From positions 124,001-188,000 of the forward strand of contig JAJYSJ010000001.1 of NCBI GenBank assembly GCA_021793645.1: DNA of 64,000 bases. The letters are read 5' to 3'. The notes under the pieces are model-generated. The model was not told where the DNA came from, ran no database searches, and worked only from the letters and a program-made list of their open reading frames with translations. Of this stretch, positions 25,269 to 33,934 are shown piece by piece. Made by a program: the position numbers and the translations under genes. Source of the DNA: Bacillota bacterium. GTDB taxonomy: Bacteria; Bacillota; Sulfobacillia; JAJZYS01; JAJYTV01. Position 1 is the first letter of the stretch. Each line of letters starts with the position of its first letter.

Positions 25269-26525
25269 TTACAGATCCGCCGCGACCAGCGCTACTTCCG
25301 CCGCAGCCTCGCGTATGTTGCGCAGGACCTCTTCAAGCGCCTCCAACGGGATGACGATCGGCGGAATCATCCGCAGAACGCGCTCGTTGTTGAGCGTCCA
25401 CAGCGCGAGCACCCTGCGGTGCAGGAGCTCTGACATCAGCATGCCGCCGACGCCTTCTCGCGCCGTTTCGAGTCCCAGCATCAGGCCGCGGCCCCGTACT
25501 TCGGAGATCACTTCGGGGAACTCCCGCTGGATGCTCCGCAGGCCGTCCGCGAGGAAGGCACCCTTGCTGACCGCCTGCCCGCAGAAGTCCTCATCGCGCA
25601 TCACGTCGATCGCCTCGCAGGCGACTGCCGTCGCAAGGGGCGCACCGCCGCCTCCCCCACCTCCGAAGGTGCTGGTGTGAATGAGCGGCATCTCGTCGAG
25701 GAAGCCCACGGCATCGGGTGTGCTGACACAGGCTCCGATCGGCATGATGCCGCCCCCGAGCGCCTTCGAAACCGTGAGGAAGTCCGGCGCGACGTTCTCG
25801 TACTCACAGGCGAAGTAGTGGCCCGTCCGGCCCATGCCGGACTGCACCTCGTCGAAGATCAGCATGGCGCCGTGTGCATCGCAGATCTCTCTGGCTGCAC
25901 GCAGGTAGCCGTCGGGCGGCACGATCACGCCGCCCTCGCCCTGGATCGGTTCGAGGATCACGCCCGCCACGGTGTCATCGACCGCCGCGCGCAAGGCGTC
26001 CGCGTCGCCGTACGGCACGAGGCGCACGTCGGCGAGCAGCGGACGGAATGGGTCCTTGTAGAGGTCGCGGCCGCTCACGGACAGGGCCCCGAACGTCTTG
26101 CCGTGGAAGGCTCCATGCGTCGAGACGAAGGTGGCACGGCCGGTGCGGGCGCGCGCGAACTTGAGTGCGGCCTCGTTGGCCTCGGCACCAGAATTGCAGA
26201 AGAAGCTGTACTGCAGTGCACCCGGCGTGATCTCCGCCAGGCGACGTGCCAGCGCGATCGGTTCCAGAACCGGCAGGGAGCGCGAGGGCAGCGCGATCTT
26301 GTCGAGCTGGGCCTTGGCGCGCGCTACGATGCGGGGGTGCAGGTAGCCGTGCACCATCACCCCGTAGCCGCCACCCATGTCCGTGTAGCGCTCGCCGGCG
26401 GCATCATAGACGAACGCGCCTTCCGCCCGCACCTCGGGCGAAAGCACGCCGAGAAAACTATATGCCCGCGCGATGCCTGGATTGATGTAGCGGCCAAGGT
26501 CCTCTAGCCAAGTGCTCTCCGGCAT
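25269..26525 (-). CDS. Class III PLP-dependent aminotransferase
   Basis: 418 residues. PLP motifs: FCNSGAEANEAALKFARA, HGAFHGKT, FDEVQSGMGRTGHYF and the Schiff-base Lys in TVSKALGGGIMP. Closest by eye to acetylornithine/putrescine-type transaminases. The active-site loop TSTFGGGGGGGAPLA carries seven glycines, longer than the usual GGTFGGNP stretch. ATG 26525 is chosen since GGAAGG lies 9 bases upstream; ATG 26534 directly abuts it. With speD nearby, a polyamine substrate is possible, but this is only context. Confidence 0.82.
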   Translation of the reverse strand: MPESTWLEDLGRYINPGIARAYSFLGVLSPEVRAEGAFVYDAAGERYTDMGGGYGVMVHGYLHPRIVARAKAQLDKIALPSRSLPVLEPIALARRLAEITPGALQYSFFCNSGAEANEAALKFARARTGRATFVSTHGAFHGKTFGALSVSGRDLYKDPFRPLLADVRLVPYGDADALRAAVDDTVAGVILEPIQGEGGVIVPPDGYLRAAREICDAHGAMLIFDEVQSGMGRTGHYFACEYENVAPDFLTVSKALGGGIMPIGACVSTPDAVGFLDEMPLIHTSTFGGGGGGGAPLATAVACEAIDVMRDEDFCGQAVSKGAFLADGLRSIQREFPEVISEVRGRGLMLGLETAREGVGGMLMSELLHRRVLALWTLNNERVLRMIPPIVIPLEALEEVLRNIREAAAEVALVAADL

Positions 26526-26602
26526 GCAATTCATCCTTCCGTGAACGGTCCACCGGCCAAGCCCATTCTCCGGCCAGAGCGCGATTCCCTGCGCAGCGCA
26601 AA

Positions 26603-26630
26603 GCGTGGCGGCCCCCATGGACCGCCACGC
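26603..26630 (-). terminator. Terminator of the pnt-kor operon
   Basis: GCGTGGCGG ... CCGCCACGC, a 9-bp stem 9 bases after the korC stop, followed on the minus strand by TTTGCG. Confidence 0.6.
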
Positions 26631-26639
26631 CACTTGGCA

Positions 26640-27185
26640 TCAGGCCCGGCTTGGCACCGATTCGCCCAGGCGAAAGCCGGCTTCGAGCGCATCCACGTTG
26701 AGATCGAGGAACTCCGGCTTGACCCTGTGGCGCAGGGCGGAACGCAGGCTCTCGCGCGATACCGCCTGGGTGATCGCGACGAGCGCTCCGAGGCCGACGA
26801 CGTTCAGGACGAGTTCCTTGCCGAGCTCGCGCGCCGTGCGCCTGAGCGGCAAGAACTGGCCCTGGGCATCCGGAATGTCCTTGAGGATCGACTCCTCGAG
26901 CAGCACGACGCCGCCTGGGGACACCTGCTTGCCGAACTTCAGATAGGCCTCGCGCGAGAAGCACAGCACGAGGTCCGGCACCAGGACCTCCGGGAAGGCG
27001 ATCTCCTTGGAGGCGACCACCACTTCGGACTTCGACGCTCCGAGGCGTGCCTCCGGACCGTAGCTCTGCGTCTGCACGACGTAGAGTCCATCCTGCATCG
27101 CAGCCTCCGCGAGCATTGTGCCGGCCAGGATGATGCCCTGGCCGCCGCGGCCGGAGAGGCGAATGCGCAAAGGGTCGCTACGCAC
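26640..27185 (-). CDS. korC: 2-oxoacid:ferredoxin oxidoreductase, gamma subunit
   Basis: 181 residues. The gamma subunit carries the typical LSGRGGQGIILAGTMLAEAA opening and YGPEARLGASKSEVVVAS, as in KorC/OorC/VorC proteins. It helps form the CoA-binding enzyme that oxidatively decarboxylates a 2-oxoacid to acyl-CoA with ferredoxin reduction. GTG 27185 follows GGAGGG by 7 bases and overlaps korB by 8 bp. It is the last gene of the eight-gene pnt-kor run. Confidence 0.88.
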   Translation of the reverse strand: MRSDPLRIRLSGRGGQGIILAGTMLAEAAMQDGLYVVQTQSYGPEARLGASKSEVVVASKEIAFPEVLVPDLVLCFSREAYLKFGKQVSPGGVVLLEESILKDIPDAQGQFLPLRRTARELGKELVLNVVGLGALVAITQAVSRESLRSALRHRVKPEFLDLNVDALEAGFRLGESVPSRA

Positions 27186-28017
27186 CGTACGTCCCTCCCG
27201 CCATCTGGCAGAGTTCGCGGTAGCGCTCAGTGTACTCCGGGCGGATCTCCTCGCGGAAGAGTCCGATCGGCTGCTTGCCGACAAGCTGCTCGCGCGTGAT
27301 CTCCGGGATCGGGCCGTCCGGCACCGGCATGGTCCGGTCGCGCTCGTAGAGCAGCATCTCGGGCGCTTCGCCAAGCCGGTTCAGCCTGCCGTAATAGGTC
27401 GGGCACTGGCTCAAGACCTCTACCATGCTGAAGCCTGGGTGGCGGATGGCGCGCGCGATCAGCTGGGGCATCTCCTGGAAGTCGAAGGTGGTGCTGCGTG
27501 CGACGAAGGTCGCGCCGGCTGCCATGGCGAGGGCGGTCGAATCGAAGTTGGGCTCGATCGAGCCGAGCGGCGTCGTCGTGGAGTGCGACGTTGGCGGAGT
27601 CGTCGGGGCGGCCTGGCCGCCGGTCATCCCGTAGATGGAGTTGTTGTAGAGGACAACCGTCAGATCGATGTTGCGACGAGCGGCGTGGATGAAGTGGTTG
27701 CCGCCGATCGCCAGCGCGTCCCCGTCCCCCATCGCGACGATCACCGTGAGGCTCGGACGCGCCATCTTCAGTCCTGTCGCGAATGCGAGCGCACGCCCGT
27801 GTGTCGTGTGCATCGCACCCGTGTTCATGTAAAAGGGCGTGCGGCCAGAGCAGCCGATTCCTCCGACCACGACCACCTGATCGAGGTCCGCGTCGATCTG
27901 CTTGAGGGCCGACGCAATGCCTTGGGCGATGATCCCGTGGCCGCAGCCCGGGCACCAGACAGTCGGCATCATCTCCTGGCGCAGGTACTCCGTCAGGTCC
28001 TGCCCGACGCTAGCCAT
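27178..28017 (-). CDS. korB: 2-oxoacid:ferredoxin oxidoreductase, beta subunit (TPP-binding)
   Basis: 279 residues. Thiamine diphosphate-binding subunit with CPGCGHGII at the N-terminus (FeS ligand CxxC), GIGCSGRTPFYMNTG, the TPP/Mg motif GDGDALAIGGNHFIH and NNSIYGMTGGQ. Pattern fits 2-oxoglutarate:ferredoxin oxidoreductase rather than pyruvate enzymes, which are often longer or fused. Overlaps korA and korC by 8 bp each. Confidence 0.9.
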   Translation of the reverse strand: MASVGQDLTEYLRQEMMPTVWCPGCGHGIIAQGIASALKQIDADLDQVVVVGGIGCSGRTPFYMNTGAMHTTHGRALAFATGLKMARPSLTVIVAMGDGDALAIGGNHFIHAARRNIDLTVVLYNNSIYGMTGGQAAPTTPPTSHSTTTPLGSIEPNFDSTALAMAAGATFVARSTTFDFQEMPQLIARAIRHPGFSMVEVLSQCPTYYGRLNRLGEAPEMLLYERDRTMPVPDGPIPEITREQLVGKQPIGLFREEIRPEYTERYRELCQMAGGTYGA

Positions 28018-29137
28018 GCAGCACCCCTCCCTCCTTCTCGGCGAGCAGACTGCGCGCCGCGTCCGCGATCTCCTCCGGTGTGAACAGGTTGCCGTCAGCG
28101 CGCCCCAGCGGTTCGATGCGGCACCTGCCCTGGGCGGCTGCTTGCACCGGCATGACCAGTTGTCCGAGGTTCAGCTCCGGCACCAGGATGGCGTCCGCCT
28201 GCGCCGCGATTTCCTGCACGAGCCAATCCGGGAAAGGCCAGAGCGTCTGCAGGTCGAGGAGCCCTGCCGGTACTCCCCGACTGCGCAGCAGCTCCACGGC
28301 CTCGCGCGCGGCGCGGGCGGTGATGCCGTAGGAGAGAACCACGACCTTCGCTCCCTCGAGCGCGTGGGTCGTGTAATGGGTGATCTTCCGTGCGTCGCGC
28401 CGCAGGCGGTCTTCGAGGGCCCGCATCATGCGTTCCGCCGCCTTGCCGCCCGCCGTGTTGGGAAGGCCGGATTCATCGTGGGCGAGGCCCGTGACGACGC
28501 TGCGGTAGCCCTCGCCGAACGGCACGAAGGGGTTGTCTCCGAACGGCTGGAATGCATCGCCCGGCACCGGCTTGGGCCGGACGGCCGGCGTCACCTCGGG
28601 CAGGTCGACGTTCTCGCGCATGTGCGAGAGCACGGCGTCCAAGAGCACGATGATCGGCTGGCGATAGATCTCCGCAAGCTCGAAGGCGCGGGCCGTCATC
28701 TCGTAGGCCGAGCGTACCGAGGATGCCGTCAGGACGATCGCGATGCGGTCGCCGTGGCTGCCAAAACGCGCCTGCATGACCTCGCCCTGCGCAGGCAGGG
28801 TGGGCAAGCCCGTCGAGGGCCCGCCGCGCTGCGAATCGACGATGACGCAGGGCGTCTGGGTCATTGCCGCGTAGCCGATGTGTTCCTGCATCAGCGAAAA
28901 CCCTGGTCCGGATGTTGCGGTCATCGCCCGCGCTCCACCCCAGGCGGCTCCAATCACGGCGGCGGCAGCGGAGAGTTCGTCCTCCATCTGGATGAAGACC
29001 CCGCCTCTCGACGGCAGGATCCGAGCCATCTGCTCCATGATCTCCGTGGCCGGCGTGATCGGATACCCGGCGTAGAAGTCGCAGCCTGCGGCGATGGCAC
29101 CGAGGGCGACCGCCTCGTTCCCTTGGATGAGCCTCAT
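28010..29137 (-). CDS. korA: 2-oxoacid:ferredoxin oxidoreductase, alpha subunit
   Basis: 375 residues. Opens with MRLIQGNEAVALGAIAAGC and GYPITPATEIME, the usual start of KorA/VorB proteins; TSGPGFSLMQEHIG and QRGGPSTGLPT are further family signatures. ATG 29137 overlaps the korD stop as ATGA and follows a run of six G. Together with korB, korC and korD it makes the four-subunit enzyme; 2-oxoglutarate is the likeliest substrate. Confidence 0.9.
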   Translation of the reverse strand: MRLIQGNEAVALGAIAAGCDFYAGYPITPATEIMEQMARILPSRGGVFIQMEDELSAAAAVIGAAWGGARAMTATSGPGFSLMQEHIGYAAMTQTPCVIVDSQRGGPSTGLPTLPAQGEVMQARFGSHGDRIAIVLTASSVRSAYEMTARAFELAEIYRQPIIVLLDAVLSHMRENVDLPEVTPAVRPKPVPGDAFQPFGDNPFVPFGEGYRSVVTGLAHDESGLPNTAGGKAAERMMRALEDRLRRDARKITHYTTHALEGAKVVVLSYGITARAAREAVELLRSRGVPAGLLDLQTLWPFPDWLVQEIAAQADAILVPELNLGQLVMPVQAAAQGRCRIEPLGRADGNLFTPEEIADAARSLLAEKEGGVLHG

Positions 29138-29388
29138 GCAGGTCCCCCCATCGCCACTTGCGGCTGCGCAGTGCGCGCGAGCGTGAAGACGAAGTCCGGG
29201 CAGCGTGCGGCACAGACGCCGCAGAAGATGCAGCGGGAGATGTCCTCGACGATGACGCGTTCGCCATCGTCCAGTGAAAGGATGCCAGCCGGGCAGGACT
29301 GGACGCAGAGGTTGCATCCCTTGCACCAGTCGCGCTGCACCGTCAGGATGCGGTCGTGCTGGATGAGCTGGAGCTGTTCCTCTTTCAT
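29134..29388 (-). CDS. korD: 2-oxoacid:ferredoxin oxidoreductase, delta subunit (2x[4Fe-4S])
   Basis: 84 residues with two clusters: CKGCNLCVQSCP (22-33) and CIFCGVCAARCP (53-64), a bacterial ferredoxin-like subunit that passes electrons from the TPP site to free ferredoxin. Coupled by ATGA overlaps on both sides, to the GltD-like gene upstream and korA downstream. Confidence 0.92.
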   Translation of the reverse strand: MKEEQLQLIQHDRILTVQRDWCKGCNLCVQSCPAGILSLDDGERVIVEDISRCIFCGVCAARCPDFVFTLARTAQPQVAMGGPA

Positions 29389-30773
29389 TGCCCGCGCCCT
29401 CCCTGTGGGCTGCTGTGCCTGCGCAGATACCGATCGATGCCGAACGCCGCCGTCTTGCCGTGGCGCACTGCATCGACGACCGTGCCGCCTCCGTTCACCG
29501 CGTCGCCTCCGGCGAAGAACTTGGGGTTTGCAGTCTGGCCGCTCTCCGTATCGACGGCGATGCGGGCATCGGGGTTGCCGATGCCTTCGACGAGCTGCAA
29601 GAAGCCCTTGCGGTACTGCTGGCCGACCGCCCTCACCAGTGTGTCGACGGGAAGGTCGAACGCGCTGCCTGGCACGACCTCGGGTCGGCGCCGACCGCTC
29701 TCGTCGGCTTCCCCGAGCTCCATGCGCACACAGCGCACCGATTCAAGGTGCGCAAGGCCGTGCAGTTCGACGGGCAGCGTCAGCCAGAGAAAGCGCACCC
29801 CGTCCTCCATCGCCTCCAGCACCTCGTGCCGGAAGGCGGGCATCTCGGCCTCGGTGCGCCGGTAGAGCACAGCGACTTCCTCCGCTCCCAGGCGCAGCGT
29901 CTCGCGGGCGACGTCCATCGCCGTATTGCCGCCGCCGACGACGGCAACCCGACGCCCTACCGGGAGGGGTCTTCCCTCCTTCAGGGCCTCGATGAACGGC
30001 AGGGACTCGTAGACGCCTGGCAGGTCGTCGCCCGGGTAGTGCACGTCAGCGTCCTCGCCAAGGCCGATGCCGAGGAAGACGGCGTCGAACTCCCGTTCCA
30101 GGAGTGAGAGGCCTTCGGCCGTCTCGACGGGAGTCGAGAGCTGGAACCGGACGCCCATTTGCCGCAGGCGGTCCGCCTCCTGCGGGAGGGGCTCGCGGAC
30201 CTGGCGGTAGGGCGCGATCGCGTAGCGCACCAGGCCTCCGACCTCCGGCCGATTGTCGTAGATCGTCACGGCGTAGCCGAGCGGCGCCAGGGTGGCTGCG
30301 CAGGCCATGCCGGCGGGGCCCGCTCCGACGACGGCGACCCGCAGTCCGTTATGCGGCAGGTGCACAGGCACGCTCGTTTCGGGATTGCGCAGGGCCAGGT
30401 CGGTTGCGGCGCGCTGCAGTCGCGCGATCGAGACGGGTCGCCGTCCCTCTCGCTCCAGGACACAGGCAGCTTCGCAGAGGACTTCCGTCGGACAGACGCG
30501 GGCGCAGCTGCCGCCGAGCGGATTCTCGGCGAAGATCAGTGCGGCCGCGCGGTCTGCTTCCCCGTGCGCGAGGCTTTGGATGAAGCCGGGAACGTCGATG
30601 CCCGCGGGACAGGCGACGGTGCAGGGGGCTTTGGCTGTCTCACTGCCGCAGAAAAGACAACGCTCCGCCTCGTAGGGTATTTCCGAGTCCTTGAGCGCCG
30701 GATGGAGCTCTAGGACGAGCGCCGCCATGGGATCCGCCGATGCGGAGGCTCGAGCGACATGTTCGCTCGCCAT
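29385..30773 (-). CDS. GltD-like FeS/FAD NAD(P) oxidoreductase
   Basis: 462 residues. N-terminal FeS domain CLFCGS...CTVACPAGIDVPGF and CARVCPTEVLCEAACV, then two Rossmann folds: VAVVGAGPAGMACA for FAD and VAVVGGGNTAMDVARE for NAD(P)H, and FAGGDAVNGGGTVVDAV at the end. Same fold as the glutamate synthase small subunit and NfnB. No glutamate synthase large subunit is adjacent; it lies between the transhydrogenase and the 2-oxoacid:ferredoxin enzyme, with ATGA overlap to korD, so electron transfer between NAD(P)H and ferredoxin is the likely job. Confidence 0.85.
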   Translation of the reverse strand: MASEHVARASASADPMAALVLELHPALKDSEIPYEAERCLFCGSETAKAPCTVACPAGIDVPGFIQSLAHGEADRAAALIFAENPLGGSCARVCPTEVLCEAACVLEREGRRPVSIARLQRAATDLALRNPETSVPVHLPHNGLRVAVVGAGPAGMACAATLAPLGYAVTIYDNRPEVGGLVRYAIAPYRQVREPLPQEADRLRQMGVRFQLSTPVETAEGLSLLEREFDAVFLGIGLGEDADVHYPGDDLPGVYESLPFIEALKEGRPLPVGRRVAVVGGGNTAMDVARETLRLGAEEVAVLYRRTEAEMPAFRHEVLEAMEDGVRFLWLTLPVELHGLAHLESVRCVRMELGEADESGRRRPEVVPGSAFDLPVDTLVRAVGQQYRKGFLQLVEGIGNPDARIAVDTESGQTANPKFFAGGDAVNGGGTVVDAVRHGKTAAFGIDRYLRRHSSPQGGRGQ

Positions 30774-30803
30774 GTTGGACCACTCTCCCCTTCGAAGAAA
30801 CGA

Positions 30804-32192
30804 TCAGGCAGCTTCCTTCAGCGCCTGCAGGAGAGCCTGGAGGGCTCCCTTGGCATCGCCGAAGTACATCATCGTGTTGGGCATGAAGAACAAGGGGTTG
30901 TCGATGCCGGCAAAGCCGGCCGCCATCGACCGCTTGTTCACGATGACCATCTTCGCTTGGTCGACGTTGAGGATCGGCATGCCGTAGATCGGACTGCCAG
31001 GATTTTCGCGCGCGTCCGGGTTGACGACGTCGTTTGCGCCGATGATCAGCACCACGTCGGTGCGCTGGAACTCCGGGTTGATGTCGTCCATGTCGTAGAG
31101 GCGGTCGTAGGGCACGTTCGCCTCGGCGAGCAGCACGTTCATGTGACCTGGCATGCGCCCGGCGACCGGATGGATTGCGAAGCGCACGTCGACGCCGCGG
31201 GCGACCAGGGCATCCATCAGGTCCTTGCATTCCTGCTGGGCGCGGGCAACGGCGAGGCCATAGCCGGGGACGATGACGACGCGCTGCGCGTAGGCGCAGA
31301 GCATTCCCACTTCCTCGGCGTTCGTGGGGTGGACCTCCCCGCGCTCCGAGGCGCCCTTGGCCGTCACCTTGGAGCCGAAGGCGGAGAAGAGCACGTTGAA
31401 GATCGAGCGGTTCATCGCACGGCTCATGATCAAGGTGAGGATCGTGCCAGAGGAGCCGACGAGGGCTCCTGCGACGATCAGCACGTCGTTCTGCAGCACG
31501 AAGCCTGCGGCGGCGGCCGCGATGCCGGTGAAGGCGTTCAGCAGGGCGATGATCACCGGCATGTCGGCGCCGCCGACGGGCATGACGAACGAGACGCCGA
31601 GGATCAGCGAGCCGACGATCAGGATCCAGTCGAGCAGGAGCCGGTCCCCTTGGGGCGCGATCGGCACCGACACCGCGAGTACGACGAGCAGGATCAGGAT
31701 CACGGCGTTGACGATGTTCTGGCCCTTGAAGGCGGTGGCCCGGCCGGTGATCCACTCCTGCAGCTTCATGAAGGCGATGAGGCTGCCTGCAAAGGAGATC
31801 GACCCGACGAGCATGTCGAAGAGGCCAGGCACGGCCTCCGCGAGGCCGGGGTAGCTTCCGTGGGAGATCGCGTGGAGCGCTTCCGACAGGGCGATCAGTG
31901 CCGCGGCGCCGCCGCCCATCCCGTTGAACACCGCGACCATCTGGGGCATCGCGGTCATCTTGACGGCCCGTGCGGAGTAGGTGCCGATCACAGCGCCGAC
32001 GACGACCATGGCAATCAGGAGGAGGACATTGCTGATCGACGCACCGATCATGGTGAAGGCGACGGCGATCACCATGCCCGCCGCGGCGATCAGGTTGCCG
32101 GAGCGCGCTGTAGCGGGATTGCGCAGACGCATGACCCCGACGATGAAGAGGATGGCGGCGACCATGTACGCCGCTTCGCGAAGGCTGGTCAT
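30804..32192 (-). CDS. pntB: NAD(P) transhydrogenase subunit beta
   Basis: 462 residues. N-terminal half has about nine transmembrane helices that form the proton channel with pntA2; C-terminal domain III binds NADP (VIVPGYGLAVARAQQE, HPVAGRMPGHMNVLLAEA, DVVLIIGANDVVNP). Proton-driven hydride transfer from NADH to NADP. ATG 32192 overlaps the pntA2 stop by ATGA. The GltD-like gene begins 30 bases downstream. Confidence 0.95.
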   Translation of the reverse strand: MTSLREAAYMVAAILFIVGVMRLRNPATARSGNLIAAAGMVIAVAFTMIGASISNVLLLIAMVVVGAVIGTYSARAVKMTAMPQMVAVFNGMGGGAAALIALSEALHAISHGSYPGLAEAVPGLFDMLVGSISFAGSLIAFMKLQEWITGRATAFKGQNIVNAVILILLVVLAVSVPIAPQGDRLLLDWILIVGSLILGVSFVMPVGGADMPVIIALLNAFTGIAAAAAGFVLQNDVLIVAGALVGSSGTILTLIMSRAMNRSIFNVLFSAFGSKVTAKGASERGEVHPTNAEEVGMLCAYAQRVVIVPGYGLAVARAQQECKDLMDALVARGVDVRFAIHPVAGRMPGHMNVLLAEANVPYDRLYDMDDINPEFQRTDVVLIIGANDVVNPDARENPGSPIYGMPILNVDQAKMVIVNKRSMAAGFAGIDNPLFFMPNTMMYFGDAKGALQALLQALKEAA

Positions 32193-32497
32193 TTGGCTGC
32201 CTGTCCCTTCTCGTTCGGACTCTTGCGGAACATTTCGAGCATGCGGTCGGTGACGACGAAGCCGCCCACGACGTTGAGCGTGGCAAGAAGGACGGCGAGC
32301 GCCGCGACGATCAGCTGGGACGTGCCAACAGCGGCGACGATGACGATCAGGGAACCGACGACGAGTACGCCGTGGATGGCGTTGGTCGCGGACATCAGCG
32401 GGGTGTGCAGCACAGGAGGGATCTTCGTGATCAGCGACCAGCCAACGAAAACGGCGAGTACGAACGAGAATAGCTCCTGCAGGAGGTTCGCATGCAC
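32189..32497 (-). CDS. NAD(P) transhydrogenase subunit alpha part 2
   Basis: 102 residues, three transmembrane helices (FVLAVFVGWSLI; AIHGVLVVGSLIVIVAAV; LIVAALAVLLATLNVVGGF). This is the membrane part of the split alpha subunit, as in Rhodospirillum and many Bacillota. Lies between pntA1 and pntB. Confidence 0.93.
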   Translation of the reverse strand: MHANLLQELFSFVLAVFVGWSLITKIPPVLHTPLMSATNAIHGVLVVGSLIVIVAAVGTSQLIVAALAVLLATLNVVGGFVVTDRMLEMFRKSPNEKGQAAK

Positions 32498-32536
32498 GTG
32501 GACGGCACCTCACTTGCTCGGGGAATCAGATTGAAG

Positions 32537-32557
32537 GCCTACTGCCTACTGCCTACT
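32537..32557 (-). repeat. Three tandem copies of a heptamer at the pntA1 stop
   Basis: AGTAGGC occurs three times in a row on the minus strand; the first copy supplies the TAG stop of pntA1. The unit spans the pntA1-pntA2 gap. Confidence 0.8.
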
Positions 32558-33719
32558 TCTCGACGGCAGCCAGTCGTTCGCGCGTCGCCGTGTGCACCAC
32601 TTGGCCGTCGGAGGTGACGCAGGTGGAACGCAGGATCTCGTCGCCTTCCGGCAAAGGGCCCAGCTCCGCCGCAGTGGTCGTATCGCCGATCCACGCCGAG
32701 AAGGCGTGGTTCAAGAAGGTCACGAGGTTGCGGGAGAACAGCTGGCTCGCGGGCAGCGGCATCCTGGACGGCACGTTGAGGGTTCCGTCGATGATCACGC
32801 CGCCATCAGTGACGACGATCTCGCCCGGCTGCGTCAGTTCGCAGTTGCCGCCGGTTTCCGCCGCAAGGTCGACGATCACGGCACCGGGGTGCATCGAGTC
32901 GACCATCTCGCGGTTCATGAGCACAGGGGCGCGGCGACCCGGGACCATCGCGGTGGAAATGACGACGTCTGCCTTCTTCACGGGCTCCGCGAGCGCCTGA
33001 CGCTCGCGCTCCTCCTCATCCTCCGCCATCGCGCGCGCGTAGCCTCCCTCGCCTTCCCCGTCGCTGACGGGCAGGCTGAGGAAGCTCGCACCCAGGCTCT
33101 CGACTTGCTCGCGCGAGGCCGGACGCACGTCGAACGCCTGGACGACGCCGCCAAGGCGGCGTGCCGTGGCGATGGCCTGCAGTCCTGCGACGCCTGCGCC
33201 GAGAATCAGGACCTTGCCTGGCGCGATCGTGCCGGCCGCCGTCATCAGCATCGGGAAGAACCGCTCCGCGAGCAGTGCACCTTGCAGCACTGCCCTGTAA
33301 CCCGACACGGTGCTCATCGAGGAGAGGACGTCCATGCTCTGCGCGCGCGTGATGCGCGGCATCAGGTCCATGCTGAAGCTGTGGGCGCCGCTCTTCGCGA
33401 CGAGATCAGCGATCTCCGGTTCGAGCAGGGGCATCATCTGGGCGATGAGTACGCTACCGGGTCGCAGGAGCGGAACTTCCGCCTCCTGCGGCGCACGGAC
33501 CTTCAGCACGATATCAGCCTTTTCATAGACACTGGGCCCATCTGGCAGGATCTGCGCACCCGAAGCAGCGTAGAGCGCATCCGGTAGCTGTGCCGCAACG
33601 CCGGCTCCCGACTCGATGCCGACCGTGTGACCCTTGGCTACGAGCTGCGCGACCGTCTCCGGAACGAGAGCGACGCGGCGCTCGCCGGGTTTCGTTTCCC
33701 GGGGTACGCCTATGTACAC
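32553..33719 (-). CDS. pntA: NAD(P) transhydrogenase subunit alpha part 1
   Basis: 388 residues, soluble NAD(H)-binding domain I. MYIGVPRETKPGERRVALVPE at the start, MPRITRAQSMDVLSSM (mobile-loop region) and the Rossmann motif VLILGAGVAGLQAIATARRLG. It is related to alanine dehydrogenase, but the pntA2/pntB genes that follow settle the assignment. GTG 33719 lies 6 bases after GAGGTG. A terminator-like hairpin precedes it at 33743-33775. Confidence 0.95.
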   Translation of the reverse strand: MYIGVPRETKPGERRVALVPETVAQLVAKGHTVGIESGAGVAAQLPDALYAASGAQILPDGPSVYEKADIVLKVRAPQEAEVPLLRPGSVLIAQMMPLLEPEIADLVAKSGAHSFSMDLMPRITRAQSMDVLSSMSTVSGYRAVLQGALLAERFFPMLMTAAGTIAPGKVLILGAGVAGLQAIATARRLGGVVQAFDVRPASREQVESLGASFLSLPVSDGEGEGGYARAMAEDEEERERQALAEPVKKADVVISTAMVPGRRAPVLMNREMVDSMHPGAVIVDLAAETGGNCELTQPGEIVVTDGGVIIDGTLNVPSRMPLPASQLFSRNLVTFLNHAFSAWIGDTTTAAELGPLPEGDEILRSTCVTSDGQVVHTATRERLAAVEK

Positions 33720-33742
33720 CGACACCACCTCTTCCAAGAACG

Positions 33743-33775
33743 ATAAAAATTCGGCCCCCCCGGCGGGCAGGGTCC
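33743..33775 (-). terminator. Possible leader terminator (attenuator) before pntA
   Basis: Minus strand GGACCCTGCCCGCCGGGGGGGCC can fold on itself (C-rich against G-rich arms) and is followed by GAATTTTTATCG, 24 bases before the pntA GTG. Position inside the leader suggests attenuation; it may equally end a transcript entering from rpiA antisense. Confidence 0.4.
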
Positions 33776-33934
33776 AAGGATCCGAAGGAGCTCGCCCATG
33801 TGGCCCAGGCCTGCAAGGGCGATCGGACCTCAGCCCGAGGGCTGGCGCCATTGGTTCGGGGTTTTAGGGTGAAACTCCTTGCGATGGTGTAAGTTCCGAG
33901 GTACGACAGGGACGTGAAAGGTGAGGATGCGCGA
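33776..33934. other. Intergenic region between divergent pntA and rpiA
   Basis: No gene recognised. Contains inverted repeats such as CAGCCCGAGGGCTG and the promoter regions of both genes, but no -10/-35 pair that can be called with confidence. Confidence 0.4.

Noticed and set aside
27902-29995. 697-codon plus-strand frame across the kor genes
   Set aside because: Opposite four subunits with clear motifs and coupled starts; no recognisable domain.
30759-32534. 591-codon plus-strand frame opposite pntB
   Set aside because: Asp/His-rich product without fold features; pntB and pntA2 on the other strand are certain.
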